Shown here: positions 50,823 to 59,320 of the stretch, piece after piece
Position numbering within the stretch: the stretch's first letter is position 1
Layout: each line of letters opens with the position of its first letter
DNA from: Plantibacter elymi (nom. nud.)
GTDB taxonomy: Bacteria; Actinomycetota; Actinomycetes; Actinomycetales; Microbacteriaceae
Assembly (NCBI RefSeq): GCF_900177795.1
Contig: NZ_FXWJ01000003.1
Coordinates: forward strand, 610,884-674,883
Direction: 5' to 3'
DNA: 64,000 bases
Position numbers and translations under genes: made by a program
The notes under the pieces: generated by a model
What the model was told of the DNA's origin: nothing
The model's input: only the letters and a program-made list of their open reading frames with translations
Databases searched by the model: none

Positions 50823-51845
50823 ATGGAGAACTACTTGCTCATCAACGCGCTGGCGGCCGACGCCCCGGCTGGGACTCTCACCGGTCGCACGATCGACCTC
50901 GGTGACCTTGAACGGTACCAAGTCGACGTGCGGGTCACGCACGTCGGCATCTGCCACACCGACGTCGGGATGATCGACAACGAGTGGGGATTCTCGCAAT
51001 ACCCACTCGTGCCGGGACACGAGATCGTAGGCGTCGTCGAGGCCATTGGCGAGGCGGTCGTCGGCCTTGAAGTTGGGCAACGCGTCGGCGTCGGGGCCCT
51101 CTGCGGTTCCTGCATGACCTGCGAATGGTGCCTCCGGGGGCAGCAGCACGTCTGCCCGAACGGCGTCGCCACGATCTTCGGCGGTCACCACGGCGGCTTC
51201 GCATCCCACGTTCGTGTCGATGACTTTCGATTCGCGTTCGCTCTGCCAGACAGCCTTGCATCTGAACACGCCGCGCCGCTGATGTGCGCAGGAGCCACGG
51301 CGTTCACGCCCTTCGTGCACTACGGCGTCAAGCCAACCGACCGGGTCGCAATCGTCGGCATCGGCGGACTCGGGCACCTGGCCGTGCAATATGCCGCGGC
51401 GTGGGGGTGCGAAGTCACCGCCATCAGTTCAACTAACGCGAAACGAGACGAAGCACGCGCCTTGGGAGCCCATCACTTCGTCGCGTCCGGTGACGAGGGT
51501 GCAATGGCCACGGTGCGTGGAAAGTTCGATTTCATCCTTTCGACCGTCGGCGCTGACCTACCCTGGACGGACTACGTCGAGGCGCTCCGGCCCCAGGGAA
51601 CACTCTGCATCGCCGGAACGTCGCCGAGCCCTTTCCAAGTGTCTCTATATCACCTGCTGAGCGAAGAGCGACGGATCGTCGGCGGCAAGACCGGCGCCCT
51701 GGACGACACTGCCCAGATGTTGACCTTCACCGCTCGCCATAACATCACACCGATGATCGAACAATTCGCGATGTCTGACGCAGATGCAGCGGTCGACCGA
51801 GTGCGCCGGGGTGACGTGCGGTACCGCGCAGTTCTCGAGGCGTAA
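50823..51845 (+). CDS. Zinc-dependent NAD(P) alcohol dehydrogenase (MDR family)
   Basis: 340 residues from the ATG at 50823; an earlier in-frame ATG at 50745 lies inside the operator and adds an unrelated N-terminus. Catalytic zinc ligands are in GICHTD, PGHEIVG and the later Cys of MCAGATAF. The structural zinc site is CGSCMTCEWC plus a further Cys seven residues on. The NAD(P) motif is GIGGLGHLAVQYA. This is the CAD/YahK type that reduces aldehydes. An HxlR repressor next to it points to induction by an electrophilic aldehyde, as with other HxlR-dehydrogenase pairs. Confidence 0.94.
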   Translation: MENYLLINALAADAPAGTLTGRTIDLGDLERYQVDVRVTHVGICHTDVGMIDNEWGFSQYPLVPGHEIVGVVEAIGEAVVGLEVGQRVGVGALCGSCMTCEWCLRGQQHVCPNGVATIFGGHHGGFASHVRVDDFRFAFALPDSLASEHAAPLMCAGATAFTPFVHYGVKPTDRVAIVGIGGLGHLAVQYAAAWGCEVTAISSTNAKRDEARALGAHHFVASGDEGAMATVRGKFDFILSTVGADLPWTDYVEALRPQGTLCIAGTSPSPFQVSLYHLLSEERRIVGGKTGALDDTAQMLTFTARHNITPMIEQFAMSDADAAVDRVRRGDVRYRAVLEA

Positions 51846-51865
51846 GCAACGCCAGGTCAGCCCGC

Positions 51866-51958
51866 GACGAACGCTTCGCAGCAACCTACGGCGGGAAGCC
51901 GAACGCCAGGGTCATCCGCGAAGCGATGCAAGCCTGGATCGCCGCCAACATCGGCTAG
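51866..51958 (+). pseudogene. Short C-terminal relic, possibly TipAS-type
   Basis: The 30 codons before the TAG at 51956-51958 read DERFAATYGGKPNARV, then IREAMQAWIAANIG. This recalls the DpRFaatYd...RdAI ending of TipAS domains of MerR-family regulators, but the match is short. No start or upstream domain exists because the frame begins right behind the dehydrogenase stop. The remaining bases up to 52138 hold only the IS-end-like repeat. Confidence 0.35.
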
Positions 51959-52073
51959 CTGGGCTTCCGTTGCGCCAGCTGGAAGTCGTCTCGGTGTCGA
52001 ATGCGTTGCAGAACTTCGTGAATGGCTAGGAGCGCCAGTGCTGCGCCGGCCACAGGAGCGCCAGCGACGAGAC

Positions 52074-52105
52074 CTAGGTGTAGTTCCCAGGGACGTTGCG
52101 AACAC
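52074..52105 (-). repeat. IS-end-like repeat (third copy of a TGT...ACA element)
   Basis: The minus strand reads GTGTTCGCAACGTCCCTGGG, then AACTACACCTAG. Close versions follow the two oxidoreductase 3' ends at 30004-30036 and 41376-41408. The core begins TGT and ends ACA, the usual form of IS3/IS481 terminal repeats, and an IS481 relic is nearby at 28704-28854. Identification as an IS end is inference. Confidence 0.55.
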
Positions 52106-52138
52106 GACCCCGCTCTTCGGCGGCAGCTGTGATGCTCG

Positions 52139-52573
52139 TCAGTTCGCTCGGTCGCCTCTACAGAGGAGTTCAGCGGCGGCGGCCAGGTGCCGTTGAAGCA
52201 TGGTGCGCTCCTGATTGGTCAGAGTGGGCGTGTGGATGATGAGCGCTGATTCGAGGGGTTCGTTGGCTCGCTGAAGCATCGCTGTGCGCGTGGTGTCGCT
52301 GAGCTCGACCTGGACCTTGCGGCGGTCCCGTTCGTCGGTCGTGACGGTTAGTGCCCCGGCGGCGGCGGCGGCGTGAACGATTCGCGAAACGAGGCTCTGC
52401 GCCAGCCCGGTTCGGACGGTGACGTCTCGGATTGATGCTCCGGGGTGCCGTGCGACGTCTTCGAAAACGGCGAGCTGGCCTGCGTTGACGCGGTCCGCGC
52501 CCACATTTCCGGTTGCCTCGAGTGCGATCTCTCGGAGCTTGCGGGCGAGACGGTGGAGTTCTGATGCGCGCAT
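52139..52573 (-). CDS. MarR-family transcriptional regulator
   Basis: 144 residues from the ATG at 52573; a TTG at 52585 would overlap the operator. The winged helix is SIRDVTVRTGLAQSLVSRIVHAAAAAGALTVTTDERDRRKVQVEL, with the D-x-R wing salt-bridge motif of MarR proteins. It is divergent from a small membrane protein, with two exact ATCACTAGTGAT palindromes between them, the presumed binding sites. Confidence 0.9.
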   Translation of the reverse strand: MRASELHRLARKLREIALEATGNVGADRVNAGQLAVFEDVARHPGASIRDVTVRTGLAQSLVSRIVHAAAAAGALTVTTDERDRRKVQVELSDTTRTAMLQRANEPLESALIIHTPTLTNQERTMLQRHLAAAAELLCRGDRAN

Positions 52574-52584
52574 AACTTCATTCA

Positions 52585-52620
52585 ATCACTAGTGATACTG
52601 TTCGATTCATCACTAGTGAT
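52585..52620. promoter_or_regulatory. Paired MarR operators
   Basis: ATCACTAGTGAT, a perfect 12-bp palindrome, occurs at 52585-52596 and 52609-52620, centre spacing 24 bp. Both sit in the 64-bp gap between the divergent MarR and membrane-protein genes, so a bound regulator would control both directions. Confidence 0.82.
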
Positions 52621-52637
52621 TGAAACGGAGCGGATCA

Positions 52638-53159
52638 ATGCAATGGAACTGGGGCACGGCGAACAAAAGTCTGGACGACGTCATCATCGCGGCGGGGATT
52701 ATCATCCTCATCGTCCGCCAATTCATCTGGCGCTCGACGCAGCTGCATCGGATGCTCCTGCTGCCCGTCGTGATCATCGCGGCGGGGCTCGTCTACCTCG
52801 TCATTGAACTGTGGGGTGGCTTCGGTTGGGCTGCAGCGGATTGGATCATCATCGGTGAACTCGTCCTGGTCACAGTGACCGGAACCGTCATGGGCTTGGT
52901 CACGCGATTTCGGACCACCGATGCGCAACTCCAGTACAAGCTCAGCCCCGCCGGGATCTGGTTGTGGGCACTTTTCATCGTGATCCGGGTCGGATCGTTC
53001 TACCTAGCCTCCGTGCTCGGAGCGAACCTGGCGGAAGCCACTGGACTGATCCTGCTGTCGTTCGGGGCGAACCGACTTGCCGCGATCCTCGTCGTGCGAA
53101 AGCGCGCCGAGGGGTTCCTCGCCAGGGCGTCGGGCGAGGTGGGGGACGAGGCTCCGTAA
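52638..53159 (+). CDS. Small multi-pass membrane protein (DUF1453/CcdC-like)
   Basis: 173 residues from the ATG at 52638 (CGGAG upstream). About five hydrophobic helices are visible: DDVIIAAGIIILIVRQFIW, LLLPVVIIAAGLVYLVIELW, a central GELVLVTVTGTVMGLVTRF, then two more before a charged tail. The pattern is similar to CcdC/DUF1453 proteins. Function is unknown. It is the probable sole target of the divergent MarR regulator. Confidence 0.75.
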   Translation: MQWNWGTANKSLDDVIIAAGIIILIVRQFIWRSTQLHRMLLLPVVIIAAGLVYLVIELWGGFGWAAADWIIIGELVLVTVTGTVMGLVTRFRTTDAQLQYKLSPAGIWLWALFIVIRVGSFYLASVLGANLAEATGLILLSFGANRLAAILVVRKRAEGFLARASGEVGDEAP

Positions 53160-53231
53160 CGCATGCGAATGCGCTATTCGTTCCCGAAGGCCGACGTCGA
53201 CCGGCTGACCGGATCGTCCGGGCGTCAGTCT

Positions 53232-53798
53232 CTAGCGGTCCGGGTCGATGCTGACGGCGCGATCACGCAGCGCTTCATTCATGGCGAGGGAGTCGGGTCG
53301 GGTGTTTTCTTCCAACCAACCGGTCAGGAACGGAACGGTGATTCCCCGGAAGTTCTCCGACTGGGTCAGCCGGGTGCCGCCATTGGGCAAGGGATCGAGA
53401 ACGAAGGCGTGCTCTCCGTCGAACAGGCCGGGCACGAACAGGTGGCCCTCCCACCGCAGATACTCGCCCCGCCTCACTTCACGGACTACTGGTTCGAAGG
53501 TGAGCGCGTCGTCGCTGGCGTCGGTCGAGAACCGGAGGTTCTTGCCGACTTCGAGCTCTCCGGTCATTCCGGCCAAGGCCGGGTTCCATTCCGGGTAGGC
53601 GTCGAAGTCAGTGAGCGCCTCCCAGACGACATCCGGCGGAGCATCGATCTCGATCTGGGTCACGATCGTGAATGGATTCGCTCGCTGCCACATGGTCGCT
53701 CCGATCAACGCCACGAAGAGCACGATGATAGCCAGAACAATCCGCCTCTGTCGTCGTTGTCGCCGCGTCGATCCTTGCGGAGGGATCGTATTGGTCAT
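53232..53798 (-). CDS. Membrane-anchored SRPBCC-domain protein
   Basis: 188 residues: an Arg-rich N-terminus and one transmembrane helix (about residues 20-38), then a START/SRPBCC hydrophobic-pocket domain, IVTQIEIDAPPDVVWEALTDFDAYPEWNPALAGMTG to the C-terminus. SRPBCC domains bind hydrophobic ligands or act as cyclases. Here the pocket would be tethered to the membrane. The genomic neighbours do not suggest a substrate. Confidence 0.85.
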   Translation of the reverse strand: MTNTIPPQGSTRRQRRQRRIVLAIIVLFVALIGATMWQRANPFTIVTQIEIDAPPDVVWEALTDFDAYPEWNPALAGMTGELEVGKNLRFSTDASDDALTFEPVVREVRRGEYLRWEGHLFVPGLFDGEHAFVLDPLPNGGTRLTQSENFRGITVPFLTGWLEENTRPDSLAMNEALRDRAVSIDPDR

Positions 53799-53856
53799 GT
53801 CGGCAGGCTAGATGCTCCACGTAAACACGCGATGTGGGCATACACAGGCGTATCGG

Positions 53857-54042
53857 TCAGTGCTTGCGGGCGGCCGTCGTTGAGGCGGCCAGCCCGGCAA
53901 TACCGAATACGACGAACACGGCGACAACCGCCCAGTTCTGGATAGCAATCCCGAAGATGATGAACGCGACAGCGATGACCACTGTCATGACGCCCGCGGC
54001 CTGGTTCAGTTTCAAGTCCGTTGCTCCGGTCACGTCTGGCAC
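53857..54042 (-). CDS. Small two-helix membrane protein, unknown
   Basis: 61 residues from a GTG at 54042 preceded by AGAAAGG. Two hydrophobic segments (about residues 18-34 and 38-54) and a short basic tail are visible. No family is recognised. Codon use and a good ribosome site support it as a real small gene. From 54043 to 54410 no gene is convincing; a minus-strand frame at 54140-54343 contains ELRQLAKQQRIAGYRR, which recalls a Rho N-terminal motif and may be a relic. Confidence 0.6.
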   Translation of the reverse strand: MPDVTGATDLKLNQAAGVMTVVIAVAFIIFGIAIQNWAVVAVFVVFGIAGLAASTTAARKH

Positions 54043-54410
54043 CTTTCTGCTTCTACTCTCGAACGTAGGAGAACATCAGCCACTGCACATCCGTCGGGCG
54101 GAGGACTGTCTCCCAACCGACCCTTGCTCGAGGACGGCATCACGGGCACGAGTGCTGGGCGGGCCTCACTGAGCGTGGCTGTCGGCGGTAGCCGGCGATG
54201 CGCTGCTGCTTCGCGAGCTGGCGCAGCTCGATCATCGTCGGAACGCCACCGGTTGGAGTGGGCAACGGCGGGGTCAGCAGGGATCTCTGCTGCGTCCTCA
54301 GACGCGATGATGCTTCGTCTGCTCGTGTTTGCTGTTCGGCCACCGGCGTCCTCGTTCGTCGGCACGGCTCCGGTTCAGAGATGGCCGCAGACCACTAGGA
54401 ATGCAGATCC

Positions 54411-54980
54411 GTGAGAGAAAGCAAACGCGACAACATACTCGACGCCGCCGCCCGAGTCGTGGAACGCGAAGGGGTGAGGGCCGTCACGTATGAGACGGTC
54501 GCAGCGGAGGCAGGACTCACCAAAGGGGGTGTGGTCTACCACTTCACCTCCCGAGAGGACATGGTCACAGCCCTCCACGAACACATGGCGGGGGTGTGGG
54601 AACAAGGGATGGTCGCGGCCGTGGGGATGCCAGCGGCAGAAGCCTCCGAGACGCAGCGACTCGTCGGATACGCCCGAGCGGCGATGCAATGCGCCACCCG
54701 AGCAGAGATGCTCTTCCAGCTTGAAGGGTCCACCAACGCAGCGCACGCCGCGCCATGGAATGAAGTCCTGAACCGATGGGTTCCGCCCGCCCCAACGGAC
54801 ACCAGCGACCCGATAGCGACCGAGCAATTCCTCGCACGCCTAGCCGCGGACGGCCTCTGGGCATACGAATCGCTCACATCAACCCCGCTCGCCCCAGACT
54901 TCCGTGCCGCACTCGCCAACATCATCGCCAGTCGCATTCCCGACACCACTTCTGCAGAGGAGCTCCCCGCCACCGATTGA
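54411..54980 (+). CDS. TetR-family transcriptional regulator
   Basis: 189 residues, GTG start. HTH: VTYETVAAEAGLTKGGVVYHFTSREDMVTALHEHMAGVWEQ, the TetR form with YHFxSRExM. The C-terminal domain is of the TetR_C_6-like type. It precedes a DHA2 MFS drug exporter on the same strand by 270 bp, and probably represses it, as is common for this pair. Confidence 0.9.
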   Translation: MRESKRDNILDAAARVVEREGVRAVTYETVAAEAGLTKGGVVYHFTSREDMVTALHEHMAGVWEQGMVAAVGMPAAEASETQRLVGYARAAMQCATRAEMLFQLEGSTNAAHAAPWNEVLNRWVPPAPTDTSDPIATEQFLARLAADGLWAYESLTSTPLAPDFRAALANIIASRIPDTTSAEELPATD

Positions 54981-55109
54981 AGCCCTGGCGCACGTTCGGC
55001 GTCGTCGCGGCCAACTACTGGAGACGAGCCCCTCGCGGGCAACATGGCCTGTGGGGGCACAAGCCACGCATCTCAGTTTTTCTGCTTCTGGGAAGAATAT
55101 TTTCGGGGC

Positions 55110-55170
55110 GCTGACTGACGAAATGAGTGAAAGGTGGGCTATAGTCGTCGTCTGGCCGATTCTGATCGGA
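55110..55170. repeat. 60-bp repeat, copy 2 (possible promoter of the MFS gene)
   Basis: This is copy 2 of the 49108-49167 element, identical over the right-hand 30 bp. TGACGA (55117-55122) and TATAGT (55140-55145) are 17 bp apart, so the copy could act as promoter for the MFS gene at 55251. Confidence 0.75.
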
Positions 55171-55250
55171 GCGGTCGACACAGCGCATGACGCGGTCGAT
55201 CCGAGGCTCGAAACCTCCGGCATCCTCATCTAAGCCCGGAGATCTTCTCT

Positions 55251-56723
55251 ATGTCTATGCCCTCGAGGCCTGTGTCCATATCCTCCCCTTCCCCCAAGCG
55301 CTGGTGGGCGCTCGTCGTTCTCGCGCTCACTCAGCTCGTCGTGGTGCTCGACGGCACCATCGTCAACATCGCCCTGCCACAGGCACAGCAGGAGCTCGGC
55401 CTCAGCGACGTCGAACGCCAGTGGGTCGTCACCGCATACGCCCTCGCGTTCGGAGCGCTCCTCCTGCTCGGTGGCCGAGTTGCTGACTACTGGGGCCGTA
55501 AGCGCACCTTCCTGGTGGGCATGCTCGGCTTCGGCGTGGCATCCGCCTTCGGCGGAGTCGCCCAAAACGGGACCGAGCTCATCATCGCTCGCGGACTCCA
55601 GGGCGTGTTCGCCGCACTTCTCGCGCCGGCCGCGTTGGCACTGCTCACGGTGACTTTCCCAAGCGGTCGCGAACGGAACACCGCGTTCGCCGTCTTCGGA
55701 ACGGTCGCAGGTGCCGGCGCGGCCGTGGGCCTCGTGCTGGGTGGCGTGCTGACCGAGTTCGCCGACTGGCGTTGGTGCTTGCTGGTGAACGTCTTCTTCG
55801 TCATCGTCGGACTCATCGGCGGCATCTTCCTGGTGAAGGAATCCAAGGCCGAAGGCAACAACCGCTACGACCTCCTTGGCGCACTCACCGTCACCCTGGG
55901 CCTCGGCTCGCTGGTCTACGGCTTCAGCCTCGCTGAGCATGGCTGGGCCCAGATTGAGACGATCGGTTTCCTCGCGTTGGGTGCCGGCCTGCTCGTGCTC
56001 TTCGTCGTGATCGAGCGTCGCGTCGCCCAGCCGCTGCTGCCGTTGCGCATCGTGACGAACCCCGTTCGAGGTGGAGCCTTCCTCGTGCAGGCCATCGTGG
56101 GCAGCGTCCTGATCGGTTCGATGCTGTACGTGGCATTCCACCTGCAGATCGTGCTCGGGATGGATCCACTGCCCGCCGGCCTCGCCACCCTGCCGATGAC
56201 GCTCATGATCATGGTGATGGCACCTGTCGCCACCAAGCTGCTGTCCGCCATCGGCCCGCGGCCACTGATGATCGTCGGCCCGCTGATCGCCGCTGCGGGT
56301 CTCGCATACCTCAGCCTGATCACGGCCGACGGCTCGTACTTCGTGCAGGTGATGCCGGCGCTGATCGTCGTGGGCATTGGCATGGCGATGATCTTCGTCC
56401 CTCTGCAGAACCTCGCGCTCACTGGAGTCGCACCGCACGACGCCGGCGCCGCCTCGGCCACCCTGAACTCCGCACTCCAGATCGGCGGATCGATCGGCCT
56501 GTCGGTGTTCACTGCCCTCTACGCATCCACGGTCGCCGGCTACGACGGCGGCGGATCGGAGCTCGACGCGTTCACGAGCGGGTACGCCGCGGCGTTCGTC
56601 GCAGCTGCCATCGGAATGGTACTGGCGTCGATCATCGCGGCTGTGTTCATCCGCGGCTCGAAGTCGGACCTGCTGCCCCAGGGCGCCGACGCAGAGGCTT
56701 CACCCGCGCTGCCGGTGCACTGA
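55251..56723 (+). CDS. DHA2-family (14-TM) MFS drug transporter
   Basis: 490 residues. It begins RWWALVVLALTQLVVVLDGTIVNIALPQAQQELGLS, motif D1 of the EmrB/QacA family, followed by motif A (GGRVADYWGRKRTFL) and the antiporter motif C region (GTVAGAGAAVGLVLGGVLTEFADWRWCLLVN). About 14 helices are present. It exports drugs or dyes with proton antiport. It is probably controlled by the upstream TetR regulator and ends at a strong terminator. Confidence 0.93.
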   Translation: MSMPSRPVSISSPSPKRWWALVVLALTQLVVVLDGTIVNIALPQAQQELGLSDVERQWVVTAYALAFGALLLLGGRVADYWGRKRTFLVGMLGFGVASAFGGVAQNGTELIIARGLQGVFAALLAPAALALLTVTFPSGRERNTAFAVFGTVAGAGAAVGLVLGGVLTEFADWRWCLLVNVFFVIVGLIGGIFLVKESKAEGNNRYDLLGALTVTLGLGSLVYGFSLAEHGWAQIETIGFLALGAGLLVLFVVIERRVAQPLLPLRIVTNPVRGGAFLVQAIVGSVLIGSMLYVAFHLQIVLGMDPLPAGLATLPMTLMIMVMAPVATKLLSAIGPRPLMIVGPLIAAAGLAYLSLITADGSYFVQVMPALIVVGIGMAMIFVPLQNLALTGVAPHDAGAASATLNSALQIGGSIGLSVFTALYASTVAGYDGGGSELDAFTSGYAAAFVAAAIGMVLASIIAAVFIRGSKSDLLPQGADAEASPALPVH

Positions 56724-56740
56724 CCCTTCTGGAAAGCGCA

Positions 56741-56781
56741 GACGGTCTCCGACGCCATGAGGCGTCGGAGACCGTCCTTTT
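56741..56781 (+). terminator. Rho-independent terminator after the MFS gene
   Basis: GACGGTCTCCGACGCC (56741-56756) pairs perfectly over 16 bp with GGCGTCGGAGACCGTC (56761-56776) around an ATGA loop, followed by CTTTT. It is the clearest intrinsic terminator in the window and also separates the convergent LacI-type gene. Confidence 0.93.
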
Positions 56782-56852
56782 CCGTATCCGCGCGTGGAGG
56801 AAAGTCCCCGGACAGAATTCGCTTGTCTCCCCCGGCCTTGATTGCGCGCGAC

Positions 56853-57902
56853 TCAGCCTGTCTCTCGTTCATCAAAGTCATTCCCGTGCGTCGCTTGGAG
56901 GGCAGTGGAAAGGCGGGGGACGACCTCAACGGTTGGATCGTCATTGGAGCTGTCGTGTTGCGCCTCGCGCCCGACGACCTCAGCGATTCGAGCTGCGATA
57001 CACCTTGCTTCAGCGGGCAAGTTGAACTTGACGGTGCTGATCGGCGGCCGCGCGAAAGCGGCGACTCGAGTGTTGTCTCCCCCGATGACTCCGAGCTGGC
57101 GAGGAATGGCGATGTCCAGGTCAGCGGCTGCACTCGTGATCGCGAGGCCGACGAGGTCGTTCCATGCAGCGATCCCGAGCGGCTCGTCAGACCGCTTGGT
57201 CCAGTCGCGGATGGTGTCGGAGATCGCCTCGGCGCTACTGGGAACCGTGGCCGAGACGACGCCGTCGACTTGCCGCTGCGCGCAGATCTCGTGGAAAGCC
57301 TTCACACGAGCCTCGGTGAACGGTCGTCCACGGGGCTCGTCAACCGCAAGGTAGGCAAGGCGGGTATACCCCTGCGCGAGCAAGTGATCGATCTGGGCGG
57401 AGACGATCGTGTCCTGCCCCAAGGCGGTCGTGTGCGGCAGGCCCGGGTGATCAAGCAGCTGCGCGGAGATATCCGGAATTCCGGCAGAATCGAGCGCTTG
57501 CCGATCATCTCGATGCAAGGGATCGAAGGTGACCACACAAGCGCTTGAAATGCGTGAAAGCAGCTTGTGCAGAGCCCCCTGCCAGTGTTCGCCTTCATAG
57601 CGCAGACATACCAATCCATACTCGGCGACGAGGCGACCGATCTCCTCGAGCAGGAGCTCGAGCTGAGCAGAGATGTCCCAATCCGGTAGCAGAAGCAGGA
57701 CGACGTCACCGCGTCCGCTGCGCAGAGCGCGGGCGGCAGGTGATCCGACGTACCCGAGCCGCCGTGCGGTCTCGAGAATGCGCCCGCGGGTGTCCTCGCT
57801 GACTCGCACATCTCGACGGTCGTTCAGGACATAGCTCACGGTTGCTCGCGAGACGCCCGCTTCCCGGGCGATGTCAGTCACCGTCAACGGTGCAGATTTC
57901 AT
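56853..57902 (-). CDS. LacI-family transcriptional regulator
   Basis: 349 residues: the HTH and hinge LTVTDIAREAGVSRATVSYVLNDRRDVRVSEDTRGRILETARRLGYVG, followed by a periplasmic-binding-protein-like effector domain (AIPRQLGVIGGDNTRVAAFARPPISTVKFN). It is divergent from an MFS transporter-hydrolase-esterase operon, with the dyad TTGACACGATTAATCAA before that operon and a half-match before itself. It should respond to the substrate of that operon. Confidence 0.93.
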   Translation of the reverse strand: MKSAPLTVTDIAREAGVSRATVSYVLNDRRDVRVSEDTRGRILETARRLGYVGSPAARALRSGRGDVVLLLLPDWDISAQLELLLEEIGRLVAEYGLVCLRYEGEHWQGALHKLLSRISSACVVTFDPLHRDDRQALDSAGIPDISAQLLDHPGLPHTTALGQDTIVSAQIDHLLAQGYTRLAYLAVDEPRGRPFTEARVKAFHEICAQRQVDGVVSATVPSSAEAISDTIRDWTKRSDEPLGIAAWNDLVGLAITSAAADLDIAIPRQLGVIGGDNTRVAAFARPPISTVKFNLPAEARCIAARIAEVVGREAQHDSSNDDPTVEVVPRLSTALQATHGNDFDERETG

Positions 57903-57917
57903 CGTTCCCCCTTGTGC

Positions 57918-57980
57918 TTGACACGATTAACCGTACCGCATATGGTGGCGGACGACAGAGTAGTTGACACGATTAATCAA
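57918..57980. promoter_or_regulatory. LacI-family operators between regulator and MFS operon
   Basis: TTGACACGATTAA occurs at 57918-57930 and again at 57964-57976. The second copy extends to the dyad TTGACACGATTAATCAA (57964-57980), which overlaps the MFS leader. The first serves the regulator's own promoter. Centres are about 46 bp apart. Confidence 0.75.
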
Positions 57981-57991
57981 GGTGGATTTTC

Positions 57992-59320
57992 ATGAACTCT
58001 CCTGGCGCACGCGGTTCGAACACGACGTCCATCGGGACGATCCAACGGGTCGGCGTCTACAAGCACCCCTGGCGCGTGGCGATCATCGCCGGACTCGCAT
58101 CGTTCGTCGATGGAGCCGCCCTCACCGTCAATGGCATCGCGCTCGTGATCTATCAGCAGACGATCGGATTGTCCGCGAACGAGGTGGGCCTCCTGTCCGC
58201 CGTCGTCGCTGCGGGTCTGGCCATCGGAGCGCTGGTCGGCGGACGACTCGGCGATCTCTACGGGCGCCGCACCGTGTTCATCGTCACCATGCTGATGATC
58301 GCTATCGGAGCGCTTGCACCGACGTTCTCTACGAACTTCTGGGTCCTTCTTGGTGGATTGACGTTGGTCGGCCTCGGTGTGGGTGCAGACCTGCCGGTTT
58401 CGCTGGCCACAATCGCTGAAGCGGCCAAGGACAGCAACCGAGGCAAGATGTTGGTGTTCACCCAGGTGATGTGGAACGCTGCATCCTTGACAACGGTGAT
58501 CCTCACCACAGCCACGAGCGGCCTGGGTCGCCTCAGCGGGCAGATCTTGTACGGGATGATCGTCGCCGTCGCGGTGATCGGACTGGTCCTGCGGCTGACC
58601 GTCCCGGAGTCTCCATTGTGGCTTCAAGCCCGCGAAGATCGCCGGAACGGAGTCCCCACAGTCGACGCAGACAAAGGCCGCATCCGTGATCTGTTTCAAA
58701 CCCCGTACCGTCGACCGTTCATCGTGCTTTCTTCGTACTATGCGCTCGCCCTTTCGGGAAGCACCATCGTCGGTGGATTCACGGTCTACGTCGGAGTCAA
58801 CATCGTCGGGCTAGAGGTTTCAGATATCGTTCCGTACTCGCTAGTGCTGTTCCCTCTGGCGTTTGTCGCGTTGTTCCTGTTCATGAAATACGTCGACACC
58901 CGATTCCGGATTCCGTTGCTACTCATCGGCGGCACTGTCCTCGTGGCCGGCCTGTTGATACCGGTGGTTTTCGGTTTCTCCCTCGTCACACTGCTTGCGG
59001 CGCTGCTGATCTGCAGCCTCGGTGCGACCAGCGCAGGAGAACCCCTCGCTCGGGTCTGGTCCAACGAGGCCTTCCCCACCATGCTGCGCTCCACCGCCCA
59101 GGGCTTCGTGTTCACTTTCGGACGGCTGCTCAACGCAGGTGTGACGGCGCTCATCCCTGCCCTTATCGCGTTCAATCCGTCCGTCGCCTACGTGGCTTCT
59201 GCGGCAGCGGCAGCGCTCGGGGTTCTGATCGGATGGGTCGGGTTCCGGAAGGGTCGGATCGCGAACACGTTCGAGCGCGATCAGCTCGTCGCTCCCGATG
59301 CAGCAACCCCGGTCGCGTGA
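57992..59320 (+). CDS. MFS transporter, sugar/organic-acid type
   Basis: 442 residues, 12 helices. MFS_1/sugar-porter marks are GGRLGDLYGRRTVF between helices 2 and 3, and VPESPLWLQAREDR at the end of helix 6, the PESPRxL motif of sugar porters. It has AAGGTGG as Shine-Dalgarno, and its stop overlaps the next gene (GTGA). It brings in the substrate of the following hydrolases. The MFS-esterase pairing suggests a small ester or lactone rather than a free sugar. Confidence 0.9.
   Translation: MNSPGARGSNTTSIGTIQRVGVYKHPWRVAIIAGLASFVDGAALTVNGIALVIYQQTIGLSANEVGLLSAVVAAGLAIGALVGGRLGDLYGRRTVFIVTMLMIAIGALAPTFSTNFWVLLGGLTLVGLGVGADLPVSLATIAEAAKDSNRGKMLVFTQVMWNAASLTTVILTTATSGLGRLSGQILYGMIVAVAVIGLVLRLTVPESPLWLQAREDRRNGVPTVDADKGRIRDLFQTPYRRPFIVLSSYYALALSGSTIVGGFTVYVGVNIVGLEVSDIVPYSLVLFPLAFVALFLFMKYVDTRFRIPLLLIGGTVLVAGLLIPVVFGFSLVTLLAALLICSLGATSAGEPLARVWSNEAFPTMLRSTAQGFVFTFGRLLNAGVTALIPALIAFNPSVAYVASAAAAALGVLIGWVGFRKGRIANTFERDQLVAPDAATPVA

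Noticed and set aside
54140..54343. Small protein with a Rho N-terminal-like motif
   Set aside because: Only about a dozen residues match; the rest is low-complexity. Kept as a note in the neighbouring entry rather than as a gene.
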